A stretch of 64,000 nt of DNA from Scleromitrula shiraiana. Its lineage: Eukaryota; Ascomycota; Leotiomycetes; Helotiales; Sclerotiniaceae. A program made the translations under genes and the position numbers. Positions 24,096 to 36,632 of this stretch are shown here, in pieces. Location of the stretch: the NCBI GenBank assembly GCA_028455995.1, contig JABELC010000014.1, forward strand, positions 62,001 through 126,000. The letters are read 5' to 3'. Under the pieces are notes generated by a model that saw only the letters and a list, made by a program, of their open reading frames with translations, ran no database searches and was not told the origin of the DNA. Position 1 is the stretch's first letter, and each line of letters starts with the position of its first letter.

Positions 24096-26811
24096 AACTA
24101 GTTCTATGTTCAATAATAAACTCTTTTCAAGTTTCAGGTTTCAAGTTTTTTAAGTTTCAAAGATCGTGAAAGTAAATAATAAATAATAAATAATAAATAA
24201 TGAATAATGAATAATGAATAATAATTGGGTGTTTGTGAGTTGTCCTTATGTTTTTCCACTGGATGTAGATGCTAATAAACACACTCACATTCACTTTCCT
24301 AGAATCAGGAAACCACGAGAGGAGCGGAATGATGAGTTTTTACTAATAAAGTAAATAGTAAATAGATGCGGAATGGAAGTTTGGTTTGATTTGGATTGAT
24401 TTGGATTGGTAGGTGGATCTTTTCGATATTGGATATTATTGTATTATTGTATTACTGTATTGTTGTATGAAAACCTTGAAAACCTTGAAAACCTTGGAAG
24501 CCTTTGAAAGTAAAATGGTGTTCAATTGGTATCTAATGGTGCCAGTCGTGCCAGTCTAAAATTGAAGGTGAGCTGTTTAAACCCGTGATATGAAGAACTC
24601 GTTAACCCGATAGGTAAGATACAATATTGATAAAGTGTGGATTGCTGTACAGTACAATACAGTACAACAGTACAATACAATACAATACAATACAATACAA
24701 ATTTATTCCTTCAATATAAAGGAATAAATGATCTCTTCCTATTTATTTTTATAAATAGAATAATGATCCTTTGTATTTATATTTGTATTTCCAACGTATA
24801 AAGACTTAGAAGCTCTCCTAGTAAGAAGAAAAAAAGAACGGTCTATTGTTGGTATCCAAATGTTGTAACAGTACACTGCCTCAAGACAACCTCAAGACAA
24901 CCTCAAGACAACCTCAAGATAACCTCAAGACAACCCACGATGATGAGGCCTTTTAGTAGGTGTACTCGAGTAATAATTGTAACTGTAATTGTAATTGTAA
25001 TTGTAATAATTCGGTCGTAATTATGGCTGATTAAAGCCTAAAAACTAAAAACTATAACTTTTCAAAGATAATTGTCGTAAACTTGAAGAGGATTGATAAA
25101 AGAAAGTCAATCTTACCACCTAATAAATAAATCTTGAAGACTTTATAGACTTTATAGATAGACATTTAATAGATATTCAATATGCATCTTATGACTCTGC
25201 AGGTACAAAGCTGTCATACATATTCTGAATCATTTTGATATTGATAATCATTTATATTCATTATATCCATTCATTTTTTATATATCGATATCATTGGTAT
25301 ATATTTATTTTTCTGACGTCTCTCTTCCTTCTTGGCTTTTCGCCTTGTGTTTCAACCAAGTAAATCCAAGAAATTCAAGATTTATATATCCGTTGACAAG
25401 AGAAGCTTGAATAATATGACAGTTTGATTATCGAACCAATCATAAAACTATAATAATTATTTGAATAAATACATACAATTCAGTATCTTTTTTAGATAAT
25501 GGTCATTCAAAATTCAGAAATCAAGTATAGTTATGAAATAAAAAATATATAGTCACTATAATACATATCTAGATATTTCGTACTCAATAAACAATCAACA
25601 AACAAATCTATCAATCATATCACTCACTCATCAACCATCAATCAATCAATCACAAACAAGCAAACAAGCGCCCAATGCTCAATGACGACGACCCCGAAAA
25701 CTAATGACCAGGTCAAGATCAGGGTCAGGATCTCATTAATTTAAATTAAAAAAAAAAAAGGATTCTACCTCTAATATCAATGGGTCATATAAAAGGTTAC
25801 ATTTTGACAGTCGTCTGTCTATCTGTCTGCATTTATATGTTTCGGTACCGAACCGCAATGTAACTCTATTCCACGGGTTACCTCCCTATCAATGAATAGA
25901 ATAGGATAGAATAGAATATCTAATAAGATGAATTAATTAAAAATCTCTGTAGAAGAGTAGAAGGATTGTGGCTATGCTTGTTATTAACTACTTAATCGTA
26001 TAATTCAATCCAATCCAATCCAATCCAATTCAATCAGCATTCAAATATTAAATGTACCATCCCAATATTATATTATCAATTATCATAAGTATTCTAATTT
26101 GAAATCGTCGTAATAACGAAAAAAAAATAATCATCTCCTGTGGCTATAGCTGTGGCTGTGGTTATGGCTGTGCCTGTGGCTGTGGCCGGCTACCATAATC
26201 CAAGACCTTACAGATAAAATCATGAAACAGAATAATATTCAACACTACTCGGTATATACGCAGATCTCCCCCCCAATCTACTAACCACGGAGTAATAGAC
26301 GAAAAGTGTGGGGGGATTTATGGCTGTGGTGGCTAACGCAGTAACCATTATGTGGAACTCGACCATTTAATCTTCAGCAGAGTGAAGAAAGAAAGAAAGA
26401 AAGAAAGAAAGAAGGCTGTGTGTGAGTGATATTTACACGAGTAAATCTTTTATCATTTGTGGATTGGATTGGATTGGATTGGATTGGATTGGATTGGATA
26501 TACTATACGATGATCATGATATATATGATGGCCTGTGTTTAGCTGGATATTGTATTCAAGTTATATTAAGCCTAATAATTATTATTAATGTTCATGGTTA
26601 GTTAGTACGGTCAGATTGGAATTGATGGATGATAGAGGGTCCACGAGTGTTATGTTGTGTTATGTTATGGACGGATTTACTGTGTTTGCTCGGATGGTTA
26701 GGTGAACTGACGTCGATTGACGTGTCAGACTCGGATCTGAATCGATATAAACGAATGAATGGATGGATTGAAGGACTATCTGTAGATACATACATACATA
26801 CATATATACAT

Positions 26812-27107
26812 GATATCGGGTCAGGTCCCCTGACACGCCGCCTCTTCTTTATGATCTTTTATTTTAATAATATTGTTAGATCACATGTTAGATCACATGT
26901 TTTAAATCATATGTTTTAAAAAGCTTGTTCAAAAGCTTAAATTTAATCAATCAACTACTTTAAAATCTCGATTTTAATCAATCATTTATTTTAAAAAAGT
27001 GCTAAGATTCTTCTAAAGCGTTAATAAAATTACTCTTGTATCATACCAAAAAAAAAATGAGTAGACTTGTATAAAACCTCTTTTTTTGTAAATAAAAAGA
27101 AGAGGCA
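26812..27107 (+). repeat. Dispersed repeat copy B ('GCCTCTTCTTT' family), complete
   Basis: Begins atatcgggtcagg...cgccgcctcttctttat and ends gagtagacttgtataaaacc...aaaaagaagaggca. Same ends as the inverted copy at 483-744. It lies immediately beside a second copy starting at about 27116, giving a tandem arrangement. About 290 bp, no coding capacity, terminal inverted GCCTCTTCTTT/AAAGAAGAGGC. Confidence 0.75.
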
Positions 27108-27632
27108 ATCACAATATCGGGTCAGGTTCTCTAACACACCGACTCTTCTTTATAATCTTTTATTTTAATTATATATTAAAATGTAATTTAATAATATAAT
27201 ACTAACTTTAAATTATATATAATTAATAATTATAAAAATAATAAAATATATAATTTTATATAGAAAATTAATTTAAATAATAAATTAATTAAAAAAATGA
27301 ACTTAAAAATATTAATATATAAAACTTAAATTTAAAATTAATATAAGGATTTTTTTTAAATCTATTTGAATATATAATTTGAAATAATTATTTCAGAATA
27401 ACATAAATTTATGAATTAATCAAAAGAAATTATTAATATTAAAAAGATTTTACATATATATTATAATTTATTTACTAGTAGTAGTATTTTGATTAATTAA
27501 TAAAATTTAATATTAATATAATAAAAGAATTATTTATAAATATAAATAATAAATATATATAATATCATGATCAATTAAAAGATTTCTATGTCTTTAATAA
27601 ACAAAAATAATCTTTATTTATTAGTAATTAAT

Positions 27633-27792
27633 TGTCTGTACAGTCAACACGTGACCTTACGTCACGTGCCCGTTGAGGAGATATATACTCTCGACGGCGT
27701 ACAACACTCTTCTTGATCTCCTTGAACATAATAATACAATATAGAGAATACTCCATATTGTACAGTTCCATACTCCCGGAGTCATACAAACA
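27633..27792 (+). repeat. Solo LTR with perfect 5 bp target duplication
   Basis: Runs TGTCTGTACAG...CATACAAACA, 160 bp, flanked on both sides by ttaat (27628-27632 and 27793-27797). It is the reverse complement, with point differences, of the 162 bp LTRs at 28322-28483 and 35792-35953. No internal sequence is present, so it is the product of LTR-LTR recombination after an independent insertion. Confidence 0.9.
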
Positions 27793-28321
27793 TTAATAAA
27801 GATAACTTTAATATATATCAAAAATTTTAATGTTAAGAAAAACGAGTTAGCTAGACCTGGACCTTATAGTCGATTGCACTTACAGTGATTATACTCGATC
27901 AAATTAAAATTGAAGCACTCGTCAATTGCTAAAAAACCCTCAAAATCGATGTTTTTAGTATATAAATCTGACACTTCTTGCGTTGACGTAAATAAATCGA
28001 TCAATTATTTATAGAATTATTTAAGATATTCAGTAAAAGTTATTTTAATATTAGAATATTTATTATCAAAATTTAAAAATTAAATAATGATTTTAAAATT
28101 TATAATATTGAATTAAATATACTAGTAAAATAAAAATTATATCAAAATACTATAATTTTAATTTAATTTAAATCGAATAAATTATTATGTTAAAAAACAA
28201 TGAAAATATATATAAATATATATTAAAAAATCATTTATTTAATATAAATATCATATATTAAAATTTAATATAATATTTTTAAAAAATCAAAATTATAAAA
28301 GTATTTTTAACTTTTTAAAAT

Positions 28322-28483
28322 TGTTTGTATGACTCCGGGGGTATGGAACTATACAATTACGGTATCAATCAGTATTGTATTATTTGTTCAAGGAGTTCAA
28401 GAAAGATATTGTACGCTGTTGAGGATATATATATCTCTTTAACGAATATGTGATGTAAGGTTATGTGTTTGATTATACAGACA
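28322..28483 (-). repeat. 3' LTR of the retrotransposon
   Basis: 162 bp, reads TGTTTGTATGACTCC...TATACAGACA on the plus strand. Preceded by the target duplication aaaat. More diverged from the solo LTR (ttaacgaatatgtgatgtaag) than the 5' LTR is. Confidence 0.9.
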
Positions 28484-31059
28484 CTAGTAACTCTTTAAAA
28501 ACTTGATATTATGTATATAAAAAGTTGAAATTTATAAAAATTATGAACTATCTATATGAGGTAAAAGTAAAATAAACTTTTTTTAGTTTTTTGCTATTTT
28601 GAAATCTTTATAACTTGTTTGTATGTAATGTGATATTTTGAAGTTGGATCGGGATAAGTATTATCTAGATCATATATTATCGTTATTCTATATTATTGTT
28701 GTTTTTTATATTGTATTCTTTATTACTTTGCCTTGTAATGATTGTATATAAATTAAATAAACAGAATCGATCATTACTTGACTATTCTCCGAAAAATAAA
28801 TAAAGAAAAAAAAATCAAAATCTTTTCTTTCGCTTAATCCACTTGTTAATTTTTATCGATATTTTGTTTGTATTAATGAGTTTTTTTAGTGCTAAGCAAA
28901 GCTTTATCTTTATTATTGCGTCTATTGAATTATCGTTATCGTTAATCTATCGTATTTTCGCGATCTTTTTGCATTTATATAATTAGTGTAATACTATAAT
29001 ATCGATTATAAATCGTTTTTTGATTATTATTTTGAATTTAGTTAATAATTAAAATAAAGAATATAAATTGATGTAAATAATTAATAATAAAACACAATTA
29101 TTAAAGATCTTATCGATTATGTTTTTAATAACAATTGCTATATCGAAATTAAAGATTATTATATAAAATTTTAATATTAATATAGCTCGAGTAATATATT
29201 TATATTTGATTAAAGATTAGTATATAATATCCGCATTTTCACTTTTGTTTGTCAATATGATAATATATCCAATTTAGGATAATAAGTTAAAATTATTAAT
29301 ATATAAAGTATTAATAAATATATATATATAAAAAATATTAAAGTTAAATAATACAAATCAAAGTTTTCTTATAAAATTTTTCTTTTACCATTGTATACGC
29401 TTATTAAATGTTTTTATATTCTTATTGTTTGATTCAGTATTTTATACAATCTATATTAAATCGAACAAAGCCTTAGATTAGCAATAAATTGCGATATAAA
29501 CACTATAAGCGCATTATACAATGTATTATTTTCTCGGTATTGTATTTTTTTGGAGTTTATTGCGTGTTCCACATATATCGATATTGATGTTTTTGATTTG
29601 CTCTATATTTTTATATTGAAGTTCTTAATTTATTATAATCGTTAAATCTTCCAATAATATTAGGCTGTTATTAAATTTAAATAAATGTATTTTAATTAGT
29701 TGTTTTTGTTCTTTATATAAGAATTTAGCTTTTTTTAAATAATGTTCCTTTTTATAAATAAATTATTTATTAATGACAATTAAAGTATTATTAATTTGCA
29801 TCGCTACAATTCCAAATTCTCATTTTTATATATATAATAAATAAGAGTTATATATCGATATTGTTATCCTAAATCTTATAATATAATAGTCTAAATATAT
29901 ACTAAACCAATGATTTTCTATTTTTAATATTTTATATAGTGATTATATTATATAAAATATAGTTCTAGATGGATATTCTATTTCTAAAATTATATATATA
30001 AAAATAAAATGTGCGAGTTTTGAATTTGTTTGTATATATATCTAAATGATATCGTGCAAATAAATGTTAAATATGTTGTTATTTTCTATTATTATTATAA
30101 TGATTATAATTATTAATATTAATTAATAAATTAAACATTATATAATTAAGGATTATATAAATACAATATGTTTTTTTACATCATTGAAACTTTATATAAT
30201 AAACCTCAATTTTTCATATATATTCTCTGTGTTTGAATATTTGAATTTATCAACTTATTTGTATTTAAAGATTTTTATTTTTATTGGAATTTTTTTTTAT
30301 TTTGTTATTTTGAATACACTAATTTCCATTAGTTTATTTAATTCCTTTTTCCTTAATTTTATATATATTCTATTTGTTTCTTCTTTATTGTATTTAACTT
30401 GCCTAATGGAGAGAATTAATTTTTTTGTAAAAAAGGTATCAATTAGATATACAATATATTTGCTATTTAATGATATTATAATATTTAATAATATTTTCTT
30501 AAAATCTTTATTTTTTATATATAGTCTAGATTGTACTTTTTGTTATGTATCTTGTTGGATATGCTAGTAAAGCTAAATCGCCATTAATGGTAGAGTATTG
30601 GGGCTTTGATCTTTTTTTAATTTGCCGTATCTGCGAATTATTGGCTTAGATGGCTTAGATGTCATTACTTTTGATGTTTTTTAAATAATTGGTTGATTAT
30701 TGCCGTTGTTTGTAAGTGTAAATAATACATAATTTTCTATATATGTTGCTAGTAACATTGATATTAAATCAACAAATTCTTTATAATATAAGCAAACCAA
30801 TATTAATTATATAATTACAATATAGCTATTTATATTGATTTTGCAATTCTTGTTCTCCATCGATTTAAAGATATAAGATCTTATCCATTTTTTTTTCTTC
30901 GTTTTAATAATTTTTCTATATACTAAAACTTTTAAACGTATTTTTAGGTTATATACTATATATATAGATAGTCCATTCCACTCTTATAATATATCTCTTA
31001 TTAATTAAATCGCTTTATATCTACAGATTTTATTGCTTACTTTTCGCAATCTTATCGCT

Positions 31060-31575
31060 TAATCAATGATAGTTTTTGCTAATAAATCTAATTTTTTTAT
31101 ATATTTAAATATACTAAATATTAAAAATGTTGGAATTAATCTATTAAAGCTTACTGAATCATTTATGGCCTTCATCGCCATTTGTAATATTTGCTTCTTT
31201 ATGAAACCGGATTGTTGCAACTCGTTTTGCAAAATTTTAAATACTCGTTATACGATTTTATAATATTGTTTAACTTTACCAATTAACTAATAAGATTTTA
31301 TAAAAACTATTTTTATCCCAATCGCCATAATGTTTGCATATTCGTTGAATTCCCTTGCAATAAACTATGTACCTGTGTTAGTGATGATATAGTCTAGAGG
31401 TCTTATATAGGTGTCGATCTATTTAAATCGAATTGCATCCCAAATGTATCTCGCTAATAAATTGTTTAAGAATATTGCCGTTTGGTATTTTGTTGCTTTA
31501 TCGAGTATATATAATACCACTTTTCCATTAATATACATAATATCAACTATGATTATGTAATTGAATTAGATATCA
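31060..31575 (-). pseudogene. Retrotransposon integrase core, degraded
   Basis: Minus-strand reading gives VDIMYINGKVVLYILDKATK, then DYIITNTGT and FIAREFNEYAN, a short IGKVKQYYK-like segment and LQMAMKAINDSVSF. This is the order of the catalytic core of fungal Ty1/copia-like integrases (first Asp, second Asp before 'aGT.F', then the 'GKVERYH' Glu region). TAG, TAA and missing residues interrupt it; not functional. Confidence 0.75.
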
Positions 31576-32799
31576 TTATTCTTATTATCACTGATCTTGA
31601 ATTTGAATCTCCTTAATAATTTACCGTGCATCTAACATTGATTATAATATTTTGTTAATTTATCGATTTTATCTTTACTTATATTATTATAATTAACTTA
31701 CTTAAATATATTATATAATCTATAAGCAACTAGATAATTAAAGCGTTTATATAAATATCATAATTCTATTTTTATAAAGTAATAAATACCGTCCAAAATT
31801 ACCAATTATACAAACGCATTATAATTATGTTTTTATAATAGAAAACTATGGCTGTGCTTCTATACAGTGAAAAAATGTTCATTAGTTTTGTTGCAAATAA
31901 CCTAGTTCTTAATATTATTAAAAAATATGTTGAATTTGTTTATATTTACCAAGCAAAATAGAAATAGTGTATTTACATAAATGATGTGAATTTCGATTTA
32001 TTTGATCAATAATTCGATTTCGTATAATCCAATAGATTCTTTAACATCTTTTTTTCCAAATATAACCTTTGCGATTTTTGCCCTACTATAATTAATAATT
32101 AGTTTGGTTAGTTTTTATAATGTTTTGAATTGTTATTTATCGATGATTAATACTATCATTATTCCTATATCGATTATAACGTTTTGAAATTTATCGGGGT
32201 TATATTTGCTATTTATAAAGAATACTTTGAGATTGTGTATGATTTGCTTCGATGCTATGCTTCCATTAGCCTAATCATTACCAGATAGTCTTTTATATGT
32301 TAATATATGTTTAAATGCTTTTTTTGCAAATCCGATAATTATTTGTAAACCATTAATTAGGCTGTTCAATGTATAATATATCTCCAATATAGTTTTGTCT
32401 AAATATTTTATTTTTATACAAAATACCTTATAGATTTTTTTAATATCCTCTTCCTCTATCTTTCGCTTTTTTTTGTAATATATCAAGAATTATTTATAAA
32501 TATAATTGTCGTTGCTTTTGATGACTTTTTCTTTGTACTTTCTTTAAGCTTTTTCTTGACTTAATTTCGAGTAGTTTATAGAGAAACATCCTTCCTTTTT
32601 ATATACCCAATATCGTTTTTTGTAAATTGATCTAGAGCTTTCTCTACTGTATCAATCTCGAATATTAGGTTGTGATTCGGATTGATTTCGATAATTACTA
32701 CATCCTCTTCAATCACTATGGCTATTTGCTCTATTGTATTTGCCACAACTAAAGCTTCTGCCTCGGTTTTGTGAATTATTTATGAATTTTTTTTCAACA

Positions 32800-34949
32800 T
32801 AATACATATCGGTATCGTTGCTTTGCGATTTATTGTAAATCTAGATCACTCCCTTAATTTTTTAGATAAAATCAAAGATATTCGTGGTTGGTCGATAATA
32901 TACTTGAACGCATTATTTAATTTGTTGGCATAATAAGATTATCTTTTTGCGAAGATATAATTGACTTTTTATATCGCCTGGTAGGGTTTTGTGTAATCGC
33001 CTTGCTTTTGCAAGGAACAGCTCCAAGCATTGTTCGAGTTTTTTTTCCTGATTCTTATCTATAACGCTCTTTATTGTCAGTTTTATCCATTTATTCATCA
33101 TATTGCGATGATACAGCTTTCCTTGATATCGTGCTTTGAATTCTGCAATTAGATTTTTTATTTCTTATGGGAGTATGGTAAGATTCGATATATAGTACTC
33201 GAGCGCTTCATCTTTGAGCATAGTTAGAAATGCTATTGCTGCAAGTTCGTTTGGAATATTTGTACGCTATAAAGTTAACCTGTATATAGCTAGCTTATAA
33301 TCAAAATCGTTATTTTTATTGTTGAATTTCATCGCGTCATTGTATATCTTGCTTAAGTTGATCTGATGTTGGGTTTTCGATATACGATATTGATAGCTCT
33401 TTTTTTGGTGATATCCTTAATCCTTATATTCGTCCCTGCGTACATGTGCCCTTTCATCCCTTTGCTCTTCTCCCCAATTTCGTTCGCGTTGAAAATCACG
33501 GTTATTTTGATTATAATCACGGTCATTTTGATTGTAATCATTCTGATCGTTCTGAAATGTGCGATAATTTTGTCTAAGTTGATTTCGATCAGATTAATTT
33601 CGATCATGCTGGCTCTAACCAGGTTGAATCTGACCAGGTTGAGATGTACGGTTGTTTTGATCGTAGTAATTTCTACTGTAGTCATTTATATCGTGATGAT
33701 TTTGATTGGGTTGATTCTGACTAGGTTGATTTTGACCAGGGTGGCTCTAACCAGGTTGAGGCGTACGGTTATTCTGACTACGGTGATTTTTATCGTAGTT
33801 ATTTTCATCCTGGTAATTTTGATCGTTACGTAATGTGCGGCTATTAGATAGGGTTATATATTGGGTATTATAGCGTATAGGGTTGTATATCATTGTTGTT
33901 GGGATGGTTCTAAATAAGTATTCAGAATCGACTTCTATTGTAGGCTGGATGTTCTTTGGTGATTCGTTAAATTGCTTTAATAGGTTAGCCGCCGTTTGTA
34001 TGATTGGGGTATTTTGTTCAACCTGCTTTCCTTTTTCAGCTCGTTTCCTTACATTTTCTTCTTGATCCCATTCCTACTTCAAATCTTCTATCATTGCCTT
34101 TATGTTGCCGGACTTGAGTTCTGTTGATCGATCCCTATAGATCTCCTTTAAGTGGGCCTTAGTCCATTTAGGGCATGATCTTGTGCATATTACGCTTTAT
34201 ATTACATGGGCTATTGGTGTGGATGTGCTGATATAAACGCCATCTCCTCGTAATGCTTTTCTCATTATTATTAAATATCTCTCATTCAATGCTTGAAGCA
34301 TCTCCGTATTTATACCTCCGAACGCTCCTCTAAAGTCCGTCCATAGGTCTGCGTCGGCAAGGATCTTCAAATTGCCGATTGTGTACTTATCGAGTTTGTA
34401 CTTCAGGTAACAGTTTATTGCATGTGGGTCTTCTATATCATGTCCCTCATATCCGTTGATAAAGTCTAAATCATCTAAAGATGACCCGTCAAATGGATCC
34501 TTATAATGTTCATTGCTCTGTCTGGGTTTGGGGTCTTGATCATGCTTAGGGTCGCGCATATTATTACTCTTTAGTAGTTGCTTTCTTCTAAGATCAGGCA
34601 TGAACCCTCCGAAAATGCTGCTTGCTATGTTTTTGAGTGGAGAGACCTTTACCTATGTTTAGGGTGTCGGGATTTGTATTTGCCTGGGTGTCTCTTGCTG
34701 GTATTGTTCTCGCGATGGATCTGTGCGTATTGGGTTTCTGTTAAGATTTCTCGATAGTGTCTTTAGTGCCGGTTGGGATTCTTCGGTTTGACTAGGTGTT
34801 CGTTTTGGTTGTCGAGTTATTGGTGGTAATCCTAGGTTTTGAATGTTTATGCTTGTTAGGTTGCTTTTTTTTTGTAGTTGTTTAGAGTTTATGCTCGTGC
34901 TCATGTTCCTTAACCTCCTTTCTTTCTCCGCGTCACTTCTGCCCGCCAT
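32800..34949 (-). pseudogene. Retrotransposon Gag, single frame with nonsense codons
   Basis: One minus-strand frame runs from ATG at 34949 (MAGRSDAEKERRLRNMSTS) to about 32800, broken only by scattered TAA/TAG/TGA codons, many where a CAA, CAG or CGA codon would fit. It contains a charged N-terminus, a GNIKAMIEDLK segment, an Asn/Gln/Arg-rich low-complexity block (about 33840-33440; e.g. NQPSQNQPNQNHHD), then the Gag core: YNDAMKFNNKNNDFDYKLAIY, FLTMLKDEALEYY and LHKTLPGDIKSQLYLRKKII. This matches the Gag region of fungal copia-like polyproteins. Confidence 0.8.
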
Positions 34950-35791
34950 GCTGCTTATGGTATTGTGGTGCAGAATGGAGGGGTGCTTTTAGTAGTGTCT
35001 TGTGTTTGTTTATTAAATAATGTGGTAATTATTGTTAGATTCGTTTCTACCTGGTTTTCTTGCTATTATTGGATGAATGTCTAATATTAAATCAGAGGTT
35101 CGATCTAATGAAGCTTTGGGTCAGATGTAATTGCCCGATTCGTGGAATAAATCTGATGTTAAATTAAAGCTCGTTTTAATAGGGTTTTCGAGTTGAATAT
35201 AATCGTTCCGGTTTATGAAGTGAATATATGATAAACAAATTCGCTATAAAATAAAAGAGGAAGTAAAGCAATTATAAAGAAATATAGAAATGTAAAAAAG
35301 GGTTTATTAAAGGCTTTATAAAAGTTTTTAAGTAGAGATTCTTGTGTAAGTGACCTCTTCATCGCCTTTATAATTATAATAAAATAATCATTATCGCTAA
35401 CGTTTTTATTTGTTAAAATGTTTTTTTAGATAATATAATATACATCTAAATGATATAATATGATTCGTATTCTTATTATTACTTTGTCTACGATAGATGT
35501 TTAGATTTTATAATTCTAAAGTTGATTTAAAAACTACTTAGCCTACGATAAACGTTTAGATGTTGTGATATTTAAACTAAAATTAAAAACTATTATTTCT
35601 ACAATAAACATTTAAATATTATAAAATTTAACTCTCTTCTTTATTAAAAAACTAGATAATTTATAAAACCTTTCATTATTAAAGATTATAAAGAGTTTTC
35701 TATCGATGATAAATAAGGATGTTTAGAATTTACTAAAATTAATATTGCATATAAAATAGAAGTTCTAATTTGTGGTGTATATACTAATTAA

Positions 35792-35953
35792 TGTTTATAT
35801 GACTTTGGGAGTATAGAATTATATAATTACGGTATTAATTAGTATTGTATTATTTGTTCAAGGAGTTCAAGAAGGGTGTTGTACGTTATTGAGGATATAT
35901 ATATCTCCTCAACGGACACGTGACGTAAGGTCACGTGTTTGACTATACAGACA
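35792..35953 (-). repeat. 5' LTR of the retrotransposon
   Basis: 162 bp, equal in length to the 3' LTR and about 85-90% like it by eye. Contains a CACGTGACC...GGTCACGTG-like palindromic segment near its outer end. Followed on the plus strand by the duplication aaaat. Confidence 0.9.
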
Positions 35954-36632
35954 AAAATCTTTAAAAATCTTTAAAATATTAATAATTTATTTAAATCAAA
36001 ATTATATTAAATAATATTTGAATATAATAATTATAAAAGTTTAAATTATTATATATAAAAATTTAAAATGATTCGAGTTTTAATGATTTTTAAAAATCGA
36101 AATTATAATAATATTTAATATTTATAAATATTATATATATTTTTTAATTTCATTATATTATATTTTTTATATATTTTCAATATATATAATATTTATATTA
36201 AATAAAAGTTTTTTTATATATATTTATATATACTTTTATTATTTTTTAATATAATAATTTGTTTAATTTAAATCAACTTGAAGTTAAAATTATAGTATCT
36301 TTATATGATTTTTAATAAGTTATATTTAGTTAAATATTATAAATTTTAAAATTATTATTTAATCTTCAAATTTTGATAACAAATATTTTAATATAAAGAT
36401 AATTTTTATTTAAAATTTTAGATAATTTTATAAATAATTAATTGATTTATTTATATCGGTGTAAAAGTTAATTTGTACAAAATTATCGATTTTGAGGGTT
36501 TTTTGATAATTTGCCCGTGCTTGCATTTTAATTTAACCGAGTAATAAAATCATTTCTGTATCACTCCAAAAACGAGAAATGAGTAGATTCGCATAAAACC
36601 TCTCTTTTTGTATCAAAAAGAAGAGGCATTAT

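Larger units (their letters stand above)
23554..26811. other. Upstream region of the Ca2+/H+ exchanger, minisatellite-rich, no gene
   Basis: About 3.2 kb without a credible gene. Besides the two minisatellites annotated separately it holds cctcaagacaa x5 (about 24880-24936), acaat repeats (about 24655-24700), an aaataat run (24178-24222), tccaa repeats (about 26008-26030), gaaa repeats (26389-26413) and ggatt x8 (26460-26499). The proximal part must contain the exchanger promoter. Confidence 0.6.
28322..35953 (-). mobile_element. Complete LTR retrotransposon, degraded (RIP-like), minus orientation
   Basis: 7632 bp, bounded by 162 bp LTRs (28322-28483 and 35792-35953), TG...CA ends and a perfect 5 bp duplication aaaat (28317-28321 and 35954-35958). 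Gag relics lie at 34949-32800 and integrase relics at 31575-31060, both on the minus strand, leaving about 2.6 kb between integrase and the 3' LTR for reverse transcriptase and RNase H. Integrase ahead of the remaining pol sequence suggests Ty1/copia order, but I could not read RT motifs, so the superfamily is inference. Stop codons are mostly TAA/TAG where Gln would fit, as expected from C-to-T change. Confidence 0.9.
27894..36542. mobile_element. Foldback (giant-TIR) element interrupted by an LTR retrotransposon
   Basis: Left end CTCGATCAAATTAAAATTG at 27894 and right end the inverted CAATTTTAATTTAACCGAG-like sequence ending at 36542, each next to TA (27892-27893; 36543-36544). About 400 bp on each side are inverted repeats of each other. 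Subtracting the retrotransposon and its 5 bp duplication leaves about 1012 bp, close to the 986 bp intact relative at 54784-55769. No coding sequence. The TA duplication is as in Tc1/mariner-type elements; it must have been mobilised in trans. Confidence 0.85.
27116..36632 (+). mobile_element. Dispersed repeat copy C, split by nested insertions
   Basis: The left end (atatcgggtcaggttctctaac) lies at about 27116 and the right end (gagtagattcgcataaaacc...aagaagaggcat) at 36579-36632. In copy B these ends are only 290 bp apart; here they are 9.5 kb apart because of a solo LTR (27633-27792) and a foldback element (27894-36542) that itself holds an LTR retrotransposon (28322-35953). Without these insertions about 0.7 kb remains. 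This is the outermost and oldest layer of the island. Confidence 0.7.

Noticed and set aside
23850..24113. 87-codon minus-strand frame with SerThrIleLys repeats
   Set aside because: It is the 12 bp minisatellite read in one frame; the repeats account for the pattern.
24880..24936. Possible CRISPR-like array (cctcaagacaa copies)
   Set aside because: The copies are directly tandem with no spacers and the genome is eukaryotic; it is a minisatellite.
30184..30567. 127-codon plus-strand frame rich in Phe, Ile and Leu
   Set aside because: It lies inside the retrotransposon, antisense to its genes, in T-rich DNA where such frames arise by composition.
33366..33833. 155-codon plus-strand frame of hydrophobic residues looking like a membrane protein
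   Set aside because: It is the complement of the Asn/Gln-rich Gag block of the minus-strand retrotransposon; the regular Ile/Val/Leu pattern comes from reading the repeats backwards.
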